A stretch of 64,000 bases of DNA from Streptomyces uncialis (GTDB taxonomy: Bacteria > Actinomycetota > Actinomycetes > Streptomycetales > Streptomycetaceae): positions 186,001-250,000 of the forward strand of contig NZ_LFBV01000005.1 in assembly GCF_001905345.1 (NCBI RefSeq). The letters are read 5' to 3'. Positions within the stretch are counted from its first letter, which is position 1; each line of letters opens with the position of its first letter. The position numbers and the translations under genes were made by a program. Below the pieces are notes generated by a model, which made no database searches, was not told the origin of the DNA, and saw only the letters and a program-made list of their open reading frames with translations. This document shows positions 35,267 through 44,010 of this stretch, piece after piece.

Positions 35267-35979
35267 CCCCACTCCTGGAAGTCAAGGACCTCAAAGTCGC
35301 CTACGGCAAGATCGAGGCCGTCAAAGGCATCTCCTTCACCGTCGCGGCAGGCGAGGTCGTCACCCTCATCGGCACCAACGGGGCCGGGAAGACCACCACT
35401 CTCCGCACGATCTCCGGGCTGCTGAAGCCGCTCAGCGGCTCCATCACCTTCGACGGTCTCCCGCTCACCGGGACACCCGCCCATAAGATCGTCGCCCTCG
35501 GCCTCGCCCATTCCCCCGAAGGCCGGCATATCTTCCCCCGGCTCACCATCGCCGAGAACCTTCAGCTCGGTGCCTTCCTCCGCAAGGACACCGAAGGCAT
35601 CAACAGCGACATCGAGCGCTCCTACGACCTCTTCCCCATCCTCAAGGAGCGCAGCAGACAAGCCGCGGGCACCCTTTCCGGCGGTGAGCAGCAAATGCTC
35701 GCCATGGGCCGCGCACTCATGTCGCGACCCAAACTCCTCATGCTCGACGAACCCTCCATGGGCCTCTCGCCGATCATGATGCAGAAAATCATGGCGACCA
35801 TCGCCGAACTCAAATCCCAGGGCACCACCATCCTGCTCGTCGAGCAGAACGCCCAGGCCGCGCTCTCCCTCGCCGACCACGGCCATGTCATGGAGATCGG
35901 GAAGATCGTCCTCTCCGGCAGCGGACAACACCTCCTCCACGACGAATCCGTCCGCAAGGCCTATCTCGGCGAGGACTGA
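35263..35979 (+). CDS. livF: branched-chain amino acid ABC transporter ATP-binding protein (LivF type)
   Basis: This is a 238-residue ATPase of normal LivF length. Walker A is TLIGTNGAGKTTTLRTISGL, the LivF-specific HSPEGRHIFPRLTIAENL follows, the signature is LSGGEQQMLAMGRALM, Walker B is LLMLDEPSMGLSPIM, and the switch region is LLVEQNAQAAL with Gln replacing the usual His, as in LivF proteins. GTG overlaps the livG stop by GTGA, so livH, livM, livG and livF are all translationally coupled. It is the last gene of the operon and is followed by a hairpin. Confidence 0.96.
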   Translation: MTPLLEVKDLKVAYGKIEAVKGISFTVAAGEVVTLIGTNGAGKTTTLRTISGLLKPLSGSITFDGLPLTGTPAHKIVALGLAHSPEGRHIFPRLTIAENLQLGAFLRKDTEGINSDIERSYDLFPILKERSRQAAGTLSGGEQQMLAMGRALMSRPKLLMLDEPSMGLSPIMMQKIMATIAELKSQGTTILLVEQNAQAALSLADHGHVMEIGKIVLSGSGQHLLHDESVRKAYLGED

Positions 35980-36010
35980 GGCCGACCCCACGCAGCCCCG
36001 CACACGAAGA

Positions 36011-36049
36011 GGCCCGCTTCCCCGGAGAGCAACTCCGGAAAAGCGGGCC
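36011..36049. terminator. bidirectional terminator between livF and the ANTAR regulator
   Basis: GGCCCGCTT (36011-36019) pairs with AAGCGGGCC (36041-36049), and inside it CCGGAG pairs with CTCCGG. The two flanking genes are convergent, and the hairpin sits about 32 and 42 bases from their stops. Confidence 0.8.
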
Positions 36050-36090
36050 CCTTCACATCCGGCCGGGAACGATCCGGCCCACGACTCCCC

Positions 36091-36747
36091 CTACGACTTC
36101 TCCTTCGCGGCCTTCCGCTCCCGCCCGTCCTCGATCACGGCCTCCGCGACCTCGCGCATCGACAACCGGCGGTCCATCGACGTCTTCTGAATCCAGCGGA
36201 ACGCCGCCGGCTCCGACAGCCCGTACTCCGTCTGCAACACCGACTTCGCCCGGTCCACCAGCTTCCGCGTCTCCAGCCGCTGGGTCAGATCCGCGACCTC
36301 CTGCTCCAGCGTCCGCAGCTCCGTGAAGCGCGATACCGCCATCTCGATGGCCGGCACCACATCGCTCTTGCTGAACGGCTTCACCAGATACGCCATCGCG
36401 CCCGCGTCGCGCGCCCGCTCGACCAGGTCCCGCTGCGAGAACGCGGTCAGCATCAGCACCGGAGCGATCGACTCCTCGGCGATCTGCTCGGCCGCGGAGA
36501 TACCGTCGAGCTTCGGCATCTTCACATCAAGGATCACCAGGTCGGGCCGCAGGTCCCGGGCGAGCGAGACAGCCGTCTCACCGTCGCCCGCCTCACCGAC
36601 CACGCTGTAGCCCTCCTCCTCCAGCATCTCCTTGAGGTCGAGACGGATCAGCGCCTCGTCCTCGGCGATGACGACCCGCGTCGTCAGGGGAGGCACATGC
36701 GACTTGTCGTCGTCTTCTACGGGCTGGGGCGGCTCGGGGGCGGTCAC
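36091..36747 (-). CDS. pdtaR: ANTAR-domain response regulator (PdtaR-like antiterminator)
   Basis: This is a 218-residue protein with an N-terminal receiver domain (TRVVIAEDEALIRLDLKEML, phospho-acceptor Asp74 in LVILDVKMPKLDG, Thr101, and Lys123 in YLVKPFSKSD). A coiled linker (ELRTLEQEVADLTQRLETRK) leads to a C-terminal ANTAR RNA-binding domain (RAKSVLQTEYGLSEPAAFRW, IQKTSMDRRLSMREVAEAV). ANTAR proteins bind paired hexanucleotide hairpins and prevent transcription termination; PdtaR (Rv1626) of Mycobacterium tuberculosis is the nearest studied relative. GTG at 36747 has AGGAG seven bases upstream; ATG at 36762 is possible. The cognate kinase is not in the window. Confidence 0.92.
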   Translation of the reverse strand: MTAPEPPQPVEDDDKSHVPPLTTRVVIAEDEALIRLDLKEMLEEEGYSVVGEAGDGETAVSLARDLRPDLVILDVKMPKLDGISAAEQIAEESIAPVLMLTAFSQRDLVERARDAGAMAYLVKPFSKSDVVPAIEMAVSRFTELRTLEQEVADLTQRLETRKLVDRAKSVLQTEYGLSEPAAFRWIQKTSMDRRLSMREVAEAVIEDGRERKAAKEKS

Positions 36748-36842
36748 CTTGGGGCTCCTCATGACGGGCCTGCTGTCGTGGATACGCAGCCTACCCAGCA
36801 GCGGGCGGGTACGCTGACCCGGTATGCTGCTGGGGTACTGAT

Positions 36843-36929
36843 GCCGGGTTGGCGGAATAGGCATACGCGGATGTCTCAAACACATCTGTCCGAAAGGACA
36901 TGCGGGTTCAAGTCCCGCACCCGGCACCA
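36843..36929 (+). tRNA. tRNA-Leu (anticodon CAA)
   Basis: The cloverleaf is complete: acceptor GCCGGGT pairs with ACCCGGC, the discriminator is A, and CCA is encoded (36927-36929). The D arm is GCG/CGC. The anticodon stem is GATGT/ACATC around the loop CTCAAAC, giving CAA, which reads UUG. The class II variable arm is TGTCC-GAAA-GGACA. The T arm TGCGGG-TTCAAGT-CCCGCA is intact. A large variable arm with discriminator A identifies leucine. This is not bldA (UAA). A strong hairpin follows. Confidence 0.97.
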
Positions 36930-36931
36930 CT

Positions 36932-36967
36932 GAAGCGGAAGCTCACGATCTCGTGAACTTCCGCTTC
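36932..36967 (+). terminator. terminator of tRNA-Leu
   Basis: GAAGCGGAAG-C-TCACGA and TCGTGA-A-CTTCCGCTTC form a 16-bp stem with one internal mismatch and a two-base loop centre, followed by TTTGCT. It begins two bases after the encoded CCA. Confidence 0.85.
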
Positions 36968-37008
36968 TTTGCTACCCAGAGCAGCGCTTCGTGACGCAGA
37001 GTGTTCGT

Positions 37009-37797
37009 ATGCACGTTCACGACACGGCGATTCGACACAGGGCCGTCTCCCTGCTGCGGGGCGGCGCCCGCAACGCGGATGTGGCCCGGGAGCTGAACAT
37101 CCCCAAGGGCACGATCAGCTACTGGAAGCACATGGACCGGGCCAAGCATGGCGAGTGCCCCGGCAGGCCCGATGCCCAGTGCCCCCGCTGCGACGGTCGC
37201 GCGCTGGACAGAGCCGCGTACTCGTACCTGCTCGGCCTGTACCTCGGCGATGGCCACATCAGCCACTACTCCGGTCACCGCGTGCCGAATCTCATGATCA
37301 CCTGCGCCGATGACTGGCCCGGACTCAAGAATGAGTGCGAGCGGGCAATGAAGGCCGTCTTTCCGGACAACTCGGTGTGCCGAGTGAGGAAACAAGGCTG
37401 TCAGAACATCAAGGTCTACTCCAAGCACCTGCACTGCCTCTTCCCGCAGCACGGACCCGGACGGAAGCACGAGCGCCGCATCGCCCTGGAGCCCTGGCAG
37501 CAGTCGATCGTGGACGCGCACCCCTGGGAGTTCATCCGAGGGTTGATCCACTCCGACGGCTGCCGCATCACCAACTGGACGATCCGCCTCGTCCAAGGGA
37601 TACGGAAACGGTACGAGTACCCGCGCTACCGCTTCGCCAACAAGTCGGACGACATCCGGCGGTTGCTCACGGACACCCTCGACGCCGTCGGGGTCGAGTG
37701 GACGGTGCTTGCCCGCGGCAGCGACCCGTTCAACATCTCCGTCGCCCGCAAGGCGTCCGTCGCGCTCATGGATCTGCACATCGGGCCGAAGCACTGA
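37009..37797 (+). CDS. free-standing LAGLIDADG-type endonuclease-like protein with HTH and Cys cluster
   Basis: This is a 262-residue protein. Residues 11-42 form a helix-turn-helix (AVSLLRGGARNADVARELNI, then PKGTISYWKH). A Cys cluster, C50-x7-C58-x2-C61, follows. Then come two LAGLIDADG-like helices, LLGLYLGDGHIS (74-85, Asp81) and FIRGLIHSDGCRI (175-187, Asp183), about 100 residues apart, as in monomeric homing endonucleases. Both acidic metal-binding positions are kept. There is no intein or intron around it, so it is free-standing, directly downstream of tRNA-Leu. ATG at 37009 is preferred; GTG at 36991 is possible. It could be a homing endonuclease or a domesticated DNA-binding regulator. 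Confidence 0.82.
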   Translation: MHVHDTAIRHRAVSLLRGGARNADVARELNIPKGTISYWKHMDRAKHGECPGRPDAQCPRCDGRALDRAAYSYLLGLYLGDGHISHYSGHRVPNLMITCADDWPGLKNECERAMKAVFPDNSVCRVRKQGCQNIKVYSKHLHCLFPQHGPGRKHERRIALEPWQQSIVDAHPWEFIRGLIHSDGCRITNWTIRLVQGIRKRYEYPRYRFANKSDDIRRLLTDTLDAVGVEWTVLARGSDPFNISVARKASVALMDLHIGPKH

Positions 37798-37853
37798 AGG
37801 ACCGTCCTGTCCTCGGTGCTTCGCGCTTCGGCCCTGGGTTGTTCCGGGGTGGG

Positions 37854-39284
37854 TCAGGTCGGGGTGTCGCCGATGTGGTGGACGCGGACGAGGTTGGTGG
37901 AGCCGGTGACGCCGGGCGGGGAGCCGGCGGTGATGACGACGATGTCGCCCTTCTCGCAGCGGCCGATCCGCAGGAGCTGTTCGTTGACCTGTTCGACCAT
38001 CGCGTCGGTGGAGTCGACGTGGGGGCCGAGGAAGGTTTCGACGCCCCAGGTGAGGTTGAGCTGGGAGCGGGTCTCGGGGTCGGGGGTGAAGGCGAGGAGG
38101 GGGATGGGTGAGCGGTAGCGGGAGAGCCGTTTGACGGTGTCGCCGGACTGGGTGAAGGCGACGAGGAACTTGGCGCCGAGGAAGTCGCCCATCTCGGCGG
38201 CGGCGCGGGCGACGGCGCCGCCCTGGGTGCGGGGCTTGTTGAGTTCGGTGAGGGGCGGGAGGCCCTTGGAGAGGATGTCCTCCTCGGCGGCTTCGACGAT
38301 GCGCGCCATGGTGCGGACGGTTTCGACGGGGTATTTCCCGACGCTGGTCTCGCCGGAGAGCATGACGGCGTCGGTGCCGTCGATGACGGCGTTGGCGACG
38401 TCGGAGGCCTCGGCGCGGGTGGGGCGGGAGTTCTCGATCATCGAGTCGAGCATCTGGGTGGCGACGATGACGGGTTTGGCGTTGCGCTTGGCGAGTTTGA
38501 CGGCGCGCTTCTGGACGAGGGGGACCTGTTCCAGGGGCATTTCGACGCCGAGGTCGCCGCGGGCGACCATGATGCCGTCGAACGCGGCGACGATGTCCTC
38601 GATGTTGTCGACCGCCTGGGGTTTTTCGACCTTGGCGATGACGGGAAGGCGGCGGCCTTCCTCCTTCATGATGCGGTGGACGTCCTTGATGTCGTTCCCG
38701 CTGCGCACGAAGGAGAGCGCGATGACGTCGAAGCCGGTGCGCAGGGCCCAGCGGAGGTCGTCCTGGTCCTTGGTGGAGAGGGCGGGGACGGAGACGGCGA
38801 CCCCGGGGAGGTTGAGTCCCTTGTGGTCGGAGACCATGCCGCCTTCGATGACGGTGGTGCGGACGCGGGGGCCGTCGACCTCGGTGACCTTGAGGGTGAC
38901 TTTGCCGTCGTCGATGAGGATGTGTTCGCCGGGGGTGACGTCGGCGGCGAGGCCACTGTAGGTAGTGCCGCAGATGTGGCGGTCGCCGGGGGCGCCGTCC
39001 TCGACGGTGATGGTGAAGGTGTCGCCGCGTTCAAGGAGTACGGGGCCTTCGGTGAAACGGCCGAGCCGGATCTTCGGGCCTTGAAGGTCGGCGAGCATTC
39101 CGACGCTGCGGCCGGTTTCCTCGGATGCCTTGCGGACGCGCTGGTAGCGCTCCTCGTGGTCGGCGTAGTCGCCGTGGCTGAGGTTGAAGCGGGCTACGTC
39201 CATCCCGGCTTCGACCAGTGCCTTGATCTGGTCGTATGAGTCGGTTGCGGGGCCCAGGGTACAGACGATTTTTGCTCGGCGCAT
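37854..39284 (-). CDS. pyk: pyruvate kinase
   Basis: This is a 476-residue glycolytic enzyme converting phosphoenolpyruvate and ADP to pyruvate and ATP. It begins MRRAKIVCTLGPATDSYDQI. Active-site stretches are ARFNLSHGDYADHEERY, GMLADLQGPKIRLGRF, VIAKVEKPQAVDNIEDIV (catalytic Lys and metal-binding Glu), MVARGDLGVEMPLEQVPLVQ and SRPTRAEASDVANAVIDGTD. The C-terminal allosteric domain is complete. The length is typical. It converges with the LAGLIDADG gene, the stops being 57 bases apart. Streptomyces usually has two pyruvate kinases; from position this looks like the copy called Pyk2 in S. coelicolor. Confidence 0.97.
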   Translation of the reverse strand: MRRAKIVCTLGPATDSYDQIKALVEAGMDVARFNLSHGDYADHEERYQRVRKASEETGRSVGMLADLQGPKIRLGRFTEGPVLLERGDTFTITVEDGAPGDRHICGTTYSGLAADVTPGEHILIDDGKVTLKVTEVDGPRVRTTVIEGGMVSDHKGLNLPGVAVSVPALSTKDQDDLRWALRTGFDVIALSFVRSGNDIKDVHRIMKEEGRRLPVIAKVEKPQAVDNIEDIVAAFDGIMVARGDLGVEMPLEQVPLVQKRAVKLAKRNAKPVIVATQMLDSMIENSRPTRAEASDVANAVIDGTDAVMLSGETSVGKYPVETVRTMARIVEAAEEDILSKGLPPLTELNKPRTQGGAVARAAAEMGDFLGAKFLVAFTQSGDTVKRLSRYRSPIPLLAFTPDPETRSQLNLTWGVETFLGPHVDSTDAMVEQVNEQLLRIGRCEKGDIVVITAGSPPGVTGSTNLVRVHHIGDTPT

Positions 39285-39505
39285 GTTTCGAGCGTAGGGC
39301 TTACCGGTCGGTAGGGAATTGGGTTGTGGTGACTACTCAACATCCTTTGCATGAGGGGTTTTTAACAAGTGTTGAATTGTGCACGGGGGTGCTCTGATGA
39401 GCAATTTCCGCGGGCTGGGTGCGCTGGGGTGGGCACGCTCGGTAGTGGTGTGACGGGTGGGTGACTGTGGGGCGATCGGCGGTGGCCGGTGGGGGTGATG
39501 GTGGG

Positions 39506-40936
39506 TCAGCGGGGTTCGGCGAGGGGGGTGAGCCGGTGGCCGGGGGCGGGGGTCGCGGTGGGGTGCGGGGTGAGGCCGAAGGTGGTGAAGGCGGTGCGGG
39601 TGGGGAGGGGGTAGGGGTTCTTGCCGGTGAGGGCGTTGAGGATGGTGGCGCTGCGCCAGGCGGAGAGCCCGAGGTCGGGGGTGCCGACCCCGTGGGTGTG
39701 GTGTTCGGCGTTCTGGACGTAGATGTGGTGTCCGGTGTCGCTGATGGCGGGGTCGAGGACGAGGCGTTGGTGGTGGTCGACGCGGGGGCGGCCAGCGGTG
39801 TCGTGGCGGAGGTAGGGGGTGAGTCCGGCGAGGAGGGTGGTGAGGGGGCGTTCGCGGTAGCCGGTGGCGAGGACGACGGCGTCGGTGGTGAGGCGGCTGC
39901 GGGTGTTCTGCTGGGCGTGTTCGAGGTGGAGTTCGACCTGGGTGGTGGCGATCCGGCCGGCCGTGCGGACGGTGACCCCGGGGGTGAGGACGGTGTCGGG
40001 CCAGCCGCCGTGCAGGGTGCGGCGGTAGAGCTCTTCGTGGATGGCGGTCATGGTGTCGGCGTCGATGCCTTTGTGGAGTTGCCATTGCTGCGGGACGAGG
40101 GTGTCGCGGGTGGTCTGGGTGAGGTGGTGGAAGTACCGGGTGTAGTCGGGGGTGAAGTGTTCGAGGCCGAGTCTGGAGTACTCCATGGGGGCGAAGGCGG
40201 GGGTGCGTGCGAGCCAGTGGAGCCGTTCGCGGCCGGGGGGCCGGTGGCGCAGCAGGTCCAGATAGATCTCGGCGCCGGACTGGCCTGAGCCGATGACGGT
40301 GATGTGGTCGGCGGCAAGGATGCGGGCGCGGTGGGTGAGGTAGTCGGCGGCGTGGTGGACGGGGGCGGTGGGGGTGTCGGCGAGGGGGCGGAGGGCTTCG
40401 GGGACGTGGGGGGCGGTGCCGATGCCGAGGGCGATGTTCCTGGCGTAGGAGCGGCCGGGGGTTCCGGTGTCGGTGTGGGGGTCGCGGCGGGTGTAGTCGA
40501 CTTCGTAGAGGGCGCGTTCGGGGTTCCAGTGGACGGCGTCGATGTGGTGGTCGAAGTGGAGTGCGGGGAGGTTGTCGCTGACCCAGCGGCAGTAGGCGTC
40601 GTATTCGGTGCGGTGGGTGTGGAAGCGCTCGGCGAAGTAGAAGGGGTAGAGGCGTTCGCGGGTGCGGAGGTAGTTGAGGAAGCTCCAGGGGCTGGTGGGG
40701 TCGGCGAGGGTGACGAGGTCGGCGAGGAAGGGGACTTGGAGGGTGGCGCCTTCGATGAGGAGGCCGGGGTGCCAGTGGAAGGCGGGGTGCTCGTCGTAGA
40801 AGGCGGTGTCGAGGGTGGTGAGGGGGTGGGCGAGGGCGGCCAGGGAGAGGTTGAAGGGCCCGATGCCGATACCGATGAGGTCGCGGGGGGTGTCGGATGC
40901 CTGGCGGGGTGCGGGGATGTGGGGGTGGGGGGTCAT
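39506..40936 (-). CDS. lysine/ornithine/diamine N-monooxygenase (siderophore-type)
   Basis: This is a 476-residue flavin N-hydroxylating monooxygenase of the IucD/PvdA/DesB family. The FAD loop is GIGIGPFNLSLAALAH (22-37). LQVPFLADLVTLADPTSPWS is the family core, the NADPH loop is ITVIGSGQSGAEIYLDLL, and VVLATGYRERPL is the ATGY motif. The ending VGTPDLGLSAWRSATILNAL with PYPLPTRTAFTTFG is typical. It should hydroxylate the terminal amine of lysine, cadaverine or ornithine for hydroxamate synthesis. No decarboxylase, acyltransferase or NIS synthetase lies nearby, so it is an orphan here. I found no iron-box sequence upstream. Confidence 0.88.
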   Translation of the reverse strand: MTPHPHIPAPRQASDTPRDLIGIGIGPFNLSLAALAHPLTTLDTAFYDEHPAFHWHPGLLIEGATLQVPFLADLVTLADPTSPWSFLNYLRTRERLYPFYFAERFHTHRTEYDAYCRWVSDNLPALHFDHHIDAVHWNPERALYEVDYTRRDPHTDTGTPGRSYARNIALGIGTAPHVPEALRPLADTPTAPVHHAADYLTHRARILAADHITVIGSGQSGAEIYLDLLRHRPPGRERLHWLARTPAFAPMEYSRLGLEHFTPDYTRYFHHLTQTTRDTLVPQQWQLHKGIDADTMTAIHEELYRRTLHGGWPDTVLTPGVTVRTAGRIATTQVELHLEHAQQNTRSRLTTDAVVLATGYRERPLTTLLAGLTPYLRHDTAGRPRVDHHQRLVLDPAISDTGHHIYVQNAEHHTHGVGTPDLGLSAWRSATILNALTGKNPYPLPTRTAFTTFGLTPHPTATPAPGHRLTPLAEPR

Positions 40937-41046
40937 CGGGGGCGGGTCCTTCCACCTGTTCAGGGGGGTGGGGGGCGGAAATCCTCAGGGTGACCGGCGG
41001 GGTGTGGAAGGGGTGGGGTTCTGTGGGTTTGGGACCCGAAAGAGTT

Positions 41047-41085
41047 ACGGCGGGGGGACGGGCGTGGGCCCGGTCCCCCCGCCGT
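41047..41085 (-). terminator. terminator of pepN
   Basis: ACGGCGGGGGGAC (41047-41059) pairs perfectly with GTCCCCCCGCCGT (41073-41085), with further pairing in the loop. It lies 26 bases past the pepN stop. Confidence 0.8.
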
Positions 41086-41110
41086 GTGGGTGGGGTGTGC
41101 TGGTGGTGGG

Positions 41111-43606
41111 TCAGGTGGTGCGGACGCGCAGGGCGCGGGCGAGGTCGTCGAGCTGGTCGGCGAGCCTGCGGTGGAGCGCGGGGGTGGTGCCGGGGTCGTC
41201 GAGGGCGGCGCGGCCGAGGGTGAGGGTGGTGGCGTCGACGGCGTGGGCAGGGAATCCGTGGTGGCCGATGGCGGCGGCGATGGCGGGGCCCCGGCGGGCG
41301 GCGACGGTGACGGCCTCGGTGAAGTAGCGGGGGATGTACTCGGCGGTGAGGTCTGCCTGTTCGGGTTGCCAGAAGCCTTGTGCGGTGGCGGTGAAGAGGT
41401 AGTTGGAGAGCGGGTCGTCGGGGTGGAAGAGGGCGTTCCAGGCGGCGCTCTTGGCTTCGGGGTCGGGCAGGGCGGCGCGGCAGCGCGCGGCGCCTTCCTG
41501 GCCGGTGGCGCTGGGGTCGCGGGCGAGTTCGGTGTCGATGGCGGTGGTGTCGGTGGCGCCGAGGACGGCGAGCCGGTGGAGGATGCGCCAGCGGAGTTCG
41601 GGGTCGAGTTCGGGTCCGCCGGGGGCGGTGCCGTCGGTGAGCCAGTCGCTGATGGTGTCGGGGTGGGCGGCGGCCGAGATGTAGTGGCGTACGGCGACGA
41701 GGCGCAGCCCGGGGTGTTCGCCGTCCTCGGTGCGGCGGATGAGGGCGCGGGTGAGGTTGGTGAGGGTGGTGAGGGCTTCGGGGCGTTGCCGGGGGGTGAG
41801 GTAGCGGTCGGTGATGTGGGTGGCGGCGAAGGTCAGGACGCCCTGGGTGAGGGCGAGGTCGGTTTCGTCGGGGAGGTGGGTCTCGGCGGTGGTGAGGTAG
41901 GTGGTGGGGTCGAGGTCGCCGTCGCGGACCATGTCGCGCAGGGTGTTCCAGACGACGGCGCGGGCGAGGGGGTCGGGGATGCCGGAGAGGTGGCTGAGGG
42001 CGGTTTCCCGGGACTGGGGGTCGAGGCGGAGTTTGGCGTAGGTGTGGTCCTGGTCGTTGGGGAGGACCAGGGCGGGGCGTACGCCGGTGCGGGGGGTGGT
42101 GGGGCCGGTGTGGGGGATGTCGGTGTCGAGGCGTTCGCGCAGGACGAGGGCGCGGGGGTCGTTGAGGTCGCGGTCGTAGACGCCGGTGGTGATGCGGTGG
42201 GGGCGGGTGCCGTGGTGGGTGGTGGTGAGGGTCCAGGTGCCGGGTTTGGCGGTGACGCCGGTGGTGAGGGTGTCGACGCCGGTGGTGCGGAGCCAGCTGT
42301 CGGCCCAGGTGTGGACGTCGCGTTCGGTGGCGCTCGCGAGGGAGTCGAGGAAGTCGGCGAGGGTGGCGTTGGCGAATTTATGGCGGGCGAAGTGGGTGTT
42401 GATGCCGTTGAGGAAGTCCTTCTCGCCGAGCCAGGCGACGAGTTGGCGCAGGGCCGAGGCGCCCTTGGCGTAGGAGATGCCGTCGAAGTTGAGGAGGGCG
42501 GAGGCGGTGTCGTCGACGGCGTCGGGGGCGACGGGGTGGGTGGTGGGGCGCTGGTCGGCGTCGTATCCCCAGGCTTTGCGGGCGACGCCGAAGTCGACCC
42601 AGGTGTCGGTGAAGCGGGTGCATTCGGTGAGGGTCTGGTAGCCCATGTATTCGGCGAAGGACTCGTTGAGCCAGATGTCGTCCCACCATGTGAGGGTGAC
42701 GAGGTCGCCGAACCACATATGGGCCATTTCATGGGCGATGACCATGGCGCGGGTCTGGCGTTCGGTTTCGGTGACGGCGGAGCGGTAGACGAATTCGTCG
42801 CGGAAGGTGACGAGTCCGGGGTTCTCCATGGCGCCGGCGTTGAATTCGGGGACGAATGCCTGGTCGTAGGAGTCGAAGGGGTACGGTTCCTCGAATTTCT
42901 CGTGGTAGCGGTCGTAGAGGGCGGTGGTGATGTCGAGGATCTCGTCGGCGTCGGTGTCGAGGTAGGGGGCGAGGGAGCGGCGGCAGTGGATACCGAAGGG
43001 GATGCCGCGGTGTTCGGTGCGGACGGTGTGCCAGGGGCCCGCGGCGACGGCGACGAGATAGGTGGAGATCCGGGGGGTGGTGGCGGCGGTCCAGCGGCCG
43101 TCGGTGTCCCGGGTGGTGGTGCTGTTGGCGAGGACGGTCCAGTCGTCGGGGGCGGTGACGGTGACGTCGAAGGTGGCTTTGAGGTCGGGCTGGTCGAAGG
43201 CGGGGAAGACGCGCTGGACGTCGTCGAGGAAGAGCTGGGTGTAGACGTAGGTCTCGCCGTCGGTGGGGTCGGTGAAGCGGTGCATGCCTTCGCCGGTGCG
43301 GCTGTAGCGCATGGTGCTGGTGAGGGTGAGTTCGTGGGGGCCGGTGGTGAGGGTGAGGGGTAGTCGGTTGTCGGTGAGGGTGGCGGGGTCGAGGGGTTCG
43401 CCGTCGAGGGTGGCGGTGTGCAGTGCGGTGGGCTTGAGTTCCACGAAGGTGTCCGCGTCCGCGCGGGAGGTGAAGCGGATGACCGTGCGGGAGGTGAAGG
43501 TCTCGTCGCCGGTGGTGAGGTCTAGGTCGACGGTGTAGTGCTGGACGTCGAGGAGCTGGGCTCGGCGGTGCGCTTCGTCGCGCGTGAGTACGGACATGCT
43601 GCTCAT
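41111..43606 (-). CDS. pepN: aminopeptidase N (M1 family)
   Basis: This is an 831-residue zinc metallopeptidase. The exopeptidase motif GAMEN is at 258-262 (EFNAGAMENPG). The zinc site is HEMAH at 292-296 with Glu315 in NESFAEYMGY. Upstream are the N-terminal beta domain (YTVDLDLTTGDETFTSRTVI) and downstream an ERAP1-like helical C-terminus. It removes neutral or basic N-terminal residues during peptide turnover and is presumably cytoplasmic. ATG at 43606 or 43597 are both possible starts (MSSMSVLTRDEA); neither has a good ribosome site. Length matches actinobacterial PepN. Confidence 0.95.
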   Translation of the reverse strand: MSSMSVLTRDEAHRRAQLLDVQHYTVDLDLTTGDETFTSRTVIRFTSRADADTFVELKPTALHTATLDGEPLDPATLTDNRLPLTLTTGPHELTLTSTMRYSRTGEGMHRFTDPTDGETYVYTQLFLDDVQRVFPAFDQPDLKATFDVTVTAPDDWTVLANSTTTRDTDGRWTAATTPRISTYLVAVAAGPWHTVRTEHRGIPFGIHCRRSLAPYLDTDADEILDITTALYDRYHEKFEEPYPFDSYDQAFVPEFNAGAMENPGLVTFRDEFVYRSAVTETERQTRAMVIAHEMAHMWFGDLVTLTWWDDIWLNESFAEYMGYQTLTECTRFTDTWVDFGVARKAWGYDADQRPTTHPVAPDAVDDTASALLNFDGISYAKGASALRQLVAWLGEKDFLNGINTHFARHKFANATLADFLDSLASATERDVHTWADSWLRTTGVDTLTTGVTAKPGTWTLTTTHHGTRPHRITTGVYDRDLNDPRALVLRERLDTDIPHTGPTTPRTGVRPALVLPNDQDHTYAKLRLDPQSRETALSHLSGIPDPLARAVVWNTLRDMVRDGDLDPTTYLTTAETHLPDETDLALTQGVLTFAATHITDRYLTPRQRPEALTTLTNLTRALIRRTEDGEHPGLRLVAVRHYISAAAHPDTISDWLTDGTAPGGPELDPELRWRILHRLAVLGATDTTAIDTELARDPSATGQEGAARCRAALPDPEAKSAAWNALFHPDDPLSNYLFTATAQGFWQPEQADLTAEYIPRYFTEAVTVAARRGPAIAAAIGHHGFPAHAVDATTLTLGRAALDDPGTTPALHRRLADQLDDLARALRVRTT

Positions 43607-44010
43607 GCTGCATGATGCGGGGCGCCGGGCACAGGGGCGGTGTCCTGTCCGGGCCGGTCTGTGCCGCTTGTGCGGGCGCGGTGCGGTCGCTGTGTGGTGG
43701 TGGAGCGGGTGCGGGGGCTCGGGGGGCGGCTGTTCCGGCGGGCGGGGAACGGCTGCGCGCGGGGCCGGGGGCACGCGGGGGCAGGGGCACGCGGGAGCGG
43801 GTGCTCGCGGGGCCGGGGGCGCTCGCGGGGTCCGGGCCGGGTGGGGCGGGTGGGCCGGGGCCCGTTCGTCGGCGGGGCCCGTGGGGCCCGCCCCTGGGGT
43901 GCGGGGGCGGGGGAAGCCGGTGTGCCGGTGTGCCGGTGGCCGGTGCGGGTGGGCGGCGGTCGGCGGGCGGGCCGGGCGCGGGGGTCAGGTGCGGGCGGCC
44001 CGTGTGGTGT
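43607..44010. other. 404-base G-rich intergenic region
   Basis: This gap lies between pepN and the chorismate mutase gene, both leftward. The plus strand is dominated by GGGG-containing words with loose repetition (GCACGCGGG-type units around 43765-43815). Open frames here are artefacts of composition. The promoter of pepN should be within the first hundred bases. Confidence 0.45.

Noticed and set aside
36843..36929. tRNA-Leu as attachment site of an integrated element
   Set aside because: There is no integrase, and I see no second copy of the tRNA 3' end in the window; the adjacent gene is LAGLIDADG-like.
36843..36929. bldA, the UUA-reading developmental tRNA
   Set aside because: The anticodon loop reads CTCAAAC, giving CAA and not UAA.
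40937..41046. Iron-box operator before the N-hydroxylase
   Set aside because: No sequence close to the TTAGGTTAGGCTAACCTAA-type DmdR/IdeR box is present.
41084..43363. A 759-codon plus-strand frame opposite pepN
   Set aside because: Almost entirely Gly/Val/Glu, with no family features; pepN on the other strand has complete catalytic motifs.
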